Of a stretch of DNA of 37,430 nt, positions 34,929 to 37,430 are shown one piece after another. How positions within the stretch are numbered: the first letter of the stretch is position 1; each line of letters opens with the position of its first letter. This stretch comes from Burkholderiales bacterium. GTDB lineage: Bacteria > Pseudomonadota > Gammaproteobacteria > Burkholderiales > Burkholderiaceae_D. The notes below the pieces were generated by a model. It saw only the letters and a program-made list of their open reading frames with translations. It was not told the origin of the DNA and made no database searches. The stretch covers positions 1 to 37,430 of the forward strand of contig JACQDW010000027.1 in NCBI GenBank assembly GCA_016200845.1, written 5' to 3'. Position numbers and translations under genes: made by a program.

Positions 34929-35903
34929 CTAAAACCGCCAAGCCAAATTCTTAGTCTCCCCATCATGCAAACGAAACTCCTTAGGCGACACGCCCGTGAG
35001 CTTTTTGAACGCCTTGGAAAAACTAAAGGCATCTTTATAGCCGACTTGCTGCGAGATCGCTTCGAGTTTGTCGCTGGTGGCTGAGAGCAGGTGGATGGCT
35101 TTTTGTATGCGTATGGTCAGCAGATATTGGAGCGGTGTGGTGCCGACGGTTTGCTTGAATTTCACCGCGAGGCTGGTGCGTGAGAGTCCCACTTTGCGCG
35201 CTAGTTCATCCAGCGTCCACTCTTGTTGGTAATTGCCGTGCATCAGGGTTAAGGCTTGCCGTATTTGCGGTTGCTGCAGCCCCTTAGACCATGATTGCGG
35301 CTGCACTTGATGGTTGTGCATGATTTCGCGCAGCACTTGCGTGAACAGAATGTCGAGCAAGGCATTAGTGACGCGCTCTGCGCCGAGCTCTTGTCGTGCC
35401 ACCTCGTCAGCAAGCATGCGTATGGTTTGCGAAATTCCATCAAAACTATGCAGCTCGCCTGAGCGCAGCACCACCCAATCGGGCAGCTCAAAAAACAAGG
35501 GATGAACGGGCGTGTTCCAGATCTGGTAAGCGCCACTCACGAGCGCAAGTGGCGAACTTGTTTCCGGTGGACTCGCACTATCAAGCGTCAACGCGGTCTG
35601 CGCTATCTGCGCGTAACTGGCATCGCCCGTGGTCGACACAAAATGATGATGCCCACGCGCCATCAAGGCGATATCGCCCTTGTTCAGCGTAATCACTTGC
35701 GGATGCAGCTCGCTATAAATGTAAGCGCTACCCTTGGTCACCACATGAAATCCTATGCTGCGGTCACACGGAAAACGCAAGGTAGAATTCGCCGCCAGAT
35801 GGCGATGATCCAGAACGCGCGCCTTCAATCCTGCTTGCTGTAATACGTCTTCTAAGATATCCATGTGAAGCTCACTAAATTGATTATTCGTACTATTAGA
35901 CAT
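34929..35903 (-). CDS. AraC-family regulator with cupin N-domain
   Basis: A 324-residue regulator. N-terminal cupin-type effector domain (about 14-190; FHVVTKGSAYIYSELHPQVITLNKGDIALMARGHHH) and a C-terminal AraC DNA-binding domain (about 222-310) with two helix-turn-helix units (WTLDELARKVGLSRTSLAVKFKQTVG and LEAISQQVGYKDAFSFSKAFKKLTGVSPKEFR). This architecture is typical of regulators of a divergent oxidoreductase gene, and indeed an NmrA-type gene lies divergent 80 bases away. Effector unknown. Confidence 0.93.
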   Translation of the reverse strand: MSNSTNNQFSELHMDILEDVLQQAGLKARVLDHRHLAANSTLRFPCDRSIGFHVVTKGSAYIYSELHPQVITLNKGDIALMARGHHHFVSTTGDASYAQIAQTALTLDSASPPETSSPLALVSGAYQIWNTPVHPLFFELPDWVVLRSGELHSFDGISQTIRMLADEVARQELGAERVTNALLDILFTQVLREIMHNHQVQPQSWSKGLQQPQIRQALTLMHGNYQQEWTLDELARKVGLSRTSLAVKFKQTVGTTPLQYLLTIRIQKAIHLLSATSDKLEAISQQVGYKDAFSFSKAFKKLTGVSPKEFRLHDGETKNLAWRF

Positions 35904-35923
35904 GAAAACAGTCTGATTGTCTA
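35897..35923. promoter_or_regulatory. operator candidate in the araC-type/NmrA divergent region
   Basis: TAGACA (35897-35902), 15 bases and TGTCTA (35918-35923) form an inverted repeat, with a further GTCT between them. It overlaps the start codon of the AraC-type gene, a position suited to autorepression and to control of the divergent gene. Confidence 0.35.
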
Positions 35924-35983
35924 TTCAAAGTTCGTTTAATCAAAGCGATACTGAACGCTCACAACAACTTGAAAGGAAGCAAA

Positions 35984-36820
35984 ATGAGCAAAATTCTCAT
36001 CGTAGGCGCAAGTGGCACAGTCGGAACAGAACTGGTTCGCCAGTTACGCAGCAAAGGCCACACGGTCTTGCGCAGCACCAGCAAGTCCACTCTGGAGAGC
36101 GATCAAGTCCACCTCAATCTGCAAACAAAAGCCGGGCTGGACACTGCCTTTGTCGGCATCGATAAAGCGTTTTTTCTCAGTCCACCGGGCTATGTCAATC
36201 AAAACGAATTATTAATTCCACTGATCGACGAAGCGCGCAAACAGTCGTTGAAAAAAGTCGTCTTGATGACGGCCATGGGTGCCAACGCAGTTGACAGCAC
36301 ACCGTTCCGCCAAGCCGAAATTCATTTAGAAAAATCGGGACTGAGCTACAACATCATTCGCCCCAACTGGTTCATGCAAAACTTCAACTCATTTTGGCTG
36401 CACGGCATTTTGCACGACACTAAAGTCGCGCTGCCAGTCGGCGACGCCAAAGCCAGCTTCATTGACGCCCGCGATATCGCCAGCGTCGCTGCTGTGCTAT
36501 TGGACGACGATGTGCGTTTTCAAAATCAAGCCTTTGATCTCACTGGCGAGACAGCCATCAGTCACGCCCAAGCCGCGAGTGTCATCAGCAATGCCATAGC
36601 CAAGTCCATCAAATTCGAAGACATCACACCACAAGCCATGCGCGAAACCCTGTTAGGCGCAGGCCTTCCCGCTGACTACACAGAATTTTTGCTGATGATT
36701 TTGGACTATCTGAAGCAAGGTGCAGCAGAGCGTGTGACCGATACGGTGCAAACCATCACTGGAAAAGCACCGATCGCGTTTGAGGCCTATGCACGAGATT
36801 ATCGTAATGCGTGGGTGTGA
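35984..36820 (+). CDS. NmrA/SDR-type NAD(P)H-binding oxidoreductase
   Basis: A 278-residue atypical short-chain dehydrogenase of the NmrA/QorB-like group. The N-terminal ILIVGASGTVGTELVRQL is the nucleotide-binding GxxGxxG, followed by KKVVLMTAMGAN, RPNWFMQNF and ASFIDARDIASVAA, as in quinone-oxidoreductase-like proteins such as QorB. ATG 35984 has AAAGGA upstream; an in-frame start at 35969 is less likely. Its expression is probably set by the divergent AraC-type regulator. Substrate unknown. Confidence 0.88.
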   Translation: MSKILIVGASGTVGTELVRQLRSKGHTVLRSTSKSTLESDQVHLNLQTKAGLDTAFVGIDKAFFLSPPGYVNQNELLIPLIDEARKQSLKKVVLMTAMGANAVDSTPFRQAEIHLEKSGLSYNIIRPNWFMQNFNSFWLHGILHDTKVALPVGDAKASFIDARDIASVAAVLLDDDVRFQNQAFDLTGETAISHAQAASVISNAIAKSIKFEDITPQAMRETLLGAGLPADYTEFLLMILDYLKQGAAERVTDTVQTITGKAPIAFEAYARDYRNAWV

Positions 36821-36836
36821 TTTGTAGATAAATAAG

Positions 36837-36858
36837 GTGGGCACGATTTTGTGCCCGC
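36837..36858. repeat. small GTGGGCAC hairpin
   Basis: GTGGGCAC (36837-36844) and GTGCCCGC (36851-36858) pair over 8 bp with one G-T wobble and a 6-base loop, 17 bases after the oxidoreductase stop. The sequence recalls the hairpin at 33973-34001. It may be a terminator-like or repetitive element. Confidence 0.4.
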
Positions 36859-36911
36859 ATGAGTTTTAAATTTTGAACTTGCGCTGGATGCGGCTGCCTC
36901 GTAGCTCAACC

Positions 36912-37172
36912 TCATGCATCGTAATGATAGCGAAGTTGCGCAATCAGCAGAGAGCCTTCAACAACTTTGTAAACGATTCTATGTTCATCGTTGATTCTGC
37001 GAGACCAATAGCCTGAGAGCGCATGTTTTAGCGGTTCCGGCTTACCAATTCCTGCAAAGGGCTGTCTAGTCGTTTCCTTGATTAAAGTATTCACTCGTTC
37101 AAGTATCTTTGAGTCGTTTTTTTGCCAGTGCAGATAGTCTTCCCAAGCTTGCTCTGAGAAGAGTAACTTCAT
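36912..37172 (-). CDS. yoeB: YoeB-family mRNA interferase toxin
   Basis: An 86-residue ribosome-dependent ribonuclease toxin. The catalytic residues known in E. coli YoeB are at the same numbers: E46, R65 and H83, with Y84 next. Full family length, with the ending AQLRYHYDA. Its start overlaps the antitoxin stop by four bases (ATGA type), so it is translationally coupled to yefM. The toxin appears intact, so the antitoxin must be functional in the host. Confidence 0.95.
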   Translation of the reverse strand: MKLLFSEQAWEDYLHWQKNDSKILERVNTLIKETTRQPFAGIGKPEPLKHALSGYWSRRINDEHRIVYKVVEGSLLIAQLRYHYDA

Positions 37173-37420
37173 TCTGTCAGCTCCTTTTCTGTGCCCTGTC
37201 CAGACTCAAGCTGGGCGATAGAAGCAAGTAAGCGACGGGCGTTTTTTGGGGTTCTAAGCAAGTAGGCGGTTTCTTCCAAAGCCTTGTAGTCTTCTAAAGA
37301 TAGCATCACGACTGAATCCGCATTGCCCCTCGTAATAATGAGCGGCTCGTGATCCTGGCAAACGCGAGTCATAGTGGCTGCCAGGTTCGCCCGTGCGGTA
37401 GTATAAGAAACTGCATCCAT
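37169..37420 (-). CDS. yefM: YefM-family antitoxin
   Basis: An 83-residue Phd/YefM antitoxin. N-terminal DNA-binding part (MDAVSYTTARANLAATMTRVCQDHEPLIITRGNADSVVMLSLEDYKALEETAYLL) and a C-terminal tail (about 56-83) that wraps the toxin. It precedes yoeB with a four-base overlap, antitoxin first, the normal order. Its promoter and operator lie at or beyond the window edge (only ten bases remain) and cannot be seen. Confidence 0.94.
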   Translation of the reverse strand: MDAVSYTTARANLAATMTRVCQDHEPLIITRGNADSVVMLSLEDYKALEETAYLLRTPKNARRLLASIAQLESGQGTEKELTE

Positions 37421-37430
37421 GATAATCTCC

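Overview
The window reads as an ordinary, gene-dense chromosomal segment of a Gram-negative bacterium, most likely a betaproteobacterium of the Oxalobacteraceae type (Undibacterium/Janthinobacterium-like). This is an inference from protein flavour (HmgA, FahA, BluB, LysE-type exporter, YjdM, secreted isoamylase) and from moderate GC; no rRNA, tRNA, phage or IS gene is visible. Many products carry signal peptides: a GH16 glucanase, a metzincin protease, an S41 protease, an M64 peptidase, an isoamylase and several small proteins. This suggests a free-living degrader of polysaccharide and protein.

Layout. 1-2450: a partial or small membrane protein, a terminator, and a secreted GH16 beta-glucanase with a Pro-Thr linker and a C-terminal glucan-binding domain. 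2450-4800: a palindromic operator candidate, a tandem 100-bp repeat, then promoter, cobalamin riboswitch, bluB and an exported methyltransferase-like protein. 4816-8960: a minus-strand operon of MglA-like GTPase, histidine kinase and a REC-PilB/GspE ATPase fusion, the most system-like locus in the window. 9200-11490: small membrane protein, MazG-like pyrophosphohydrolase, small exported protein, LysE exporter, YjdM. 11580-13760: metzincin protease preceded by a structured leader containing an intrinsic terminator. 14109-17879: a large internally duplicated TPR-glycosyltransferase-like protein and a periplasmic binding protein. 18030-21950: homogentisate catabolism (fahA, hmgA) with a divergent LysR regulator and two long palindromes of one repeat family flanking hmgA. 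21949-25811: S41 and M64 peptidases. 25934-27960: Hsp20 with a sigma-32-type promoter and a possible RNA thermometer, an Ala-rich exported protein, and a frameshifted DUF2807 gene. 27974-31336: alanine dehydrogenase, GNAT acetyltransferase, a DUF4160 (nonsense-interrupted)/DUF2442 pair, and a TSUP permease. 31846-34878: secreted isoamylase lacking a conserved segment, DoxX-like and DUF3147 membrane proteins. 34929-37420: AraC regulator divergent from an NmrA-type oxidoreductase, then a yefM-yoeB toxin-antitoxin pair.

Functional links. HmgA and FahA carry out the ring-cleavage and hydrolysis steps of tyrosine/phenylalanine catabolism, ending in fumarate and acetoacetate, and the divergent LysR protein is their likely regulator. 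BluB makes the lower ligand of B12 and sits behind a B12-sensing riboswitch, a textbook feedback loop. The GTPase-kinase-ATPase operon looks like a polarity/two-component control unit acting on a type IV pilus-like motor ATPase. All assignments are from reading the sequence; no database search was run.
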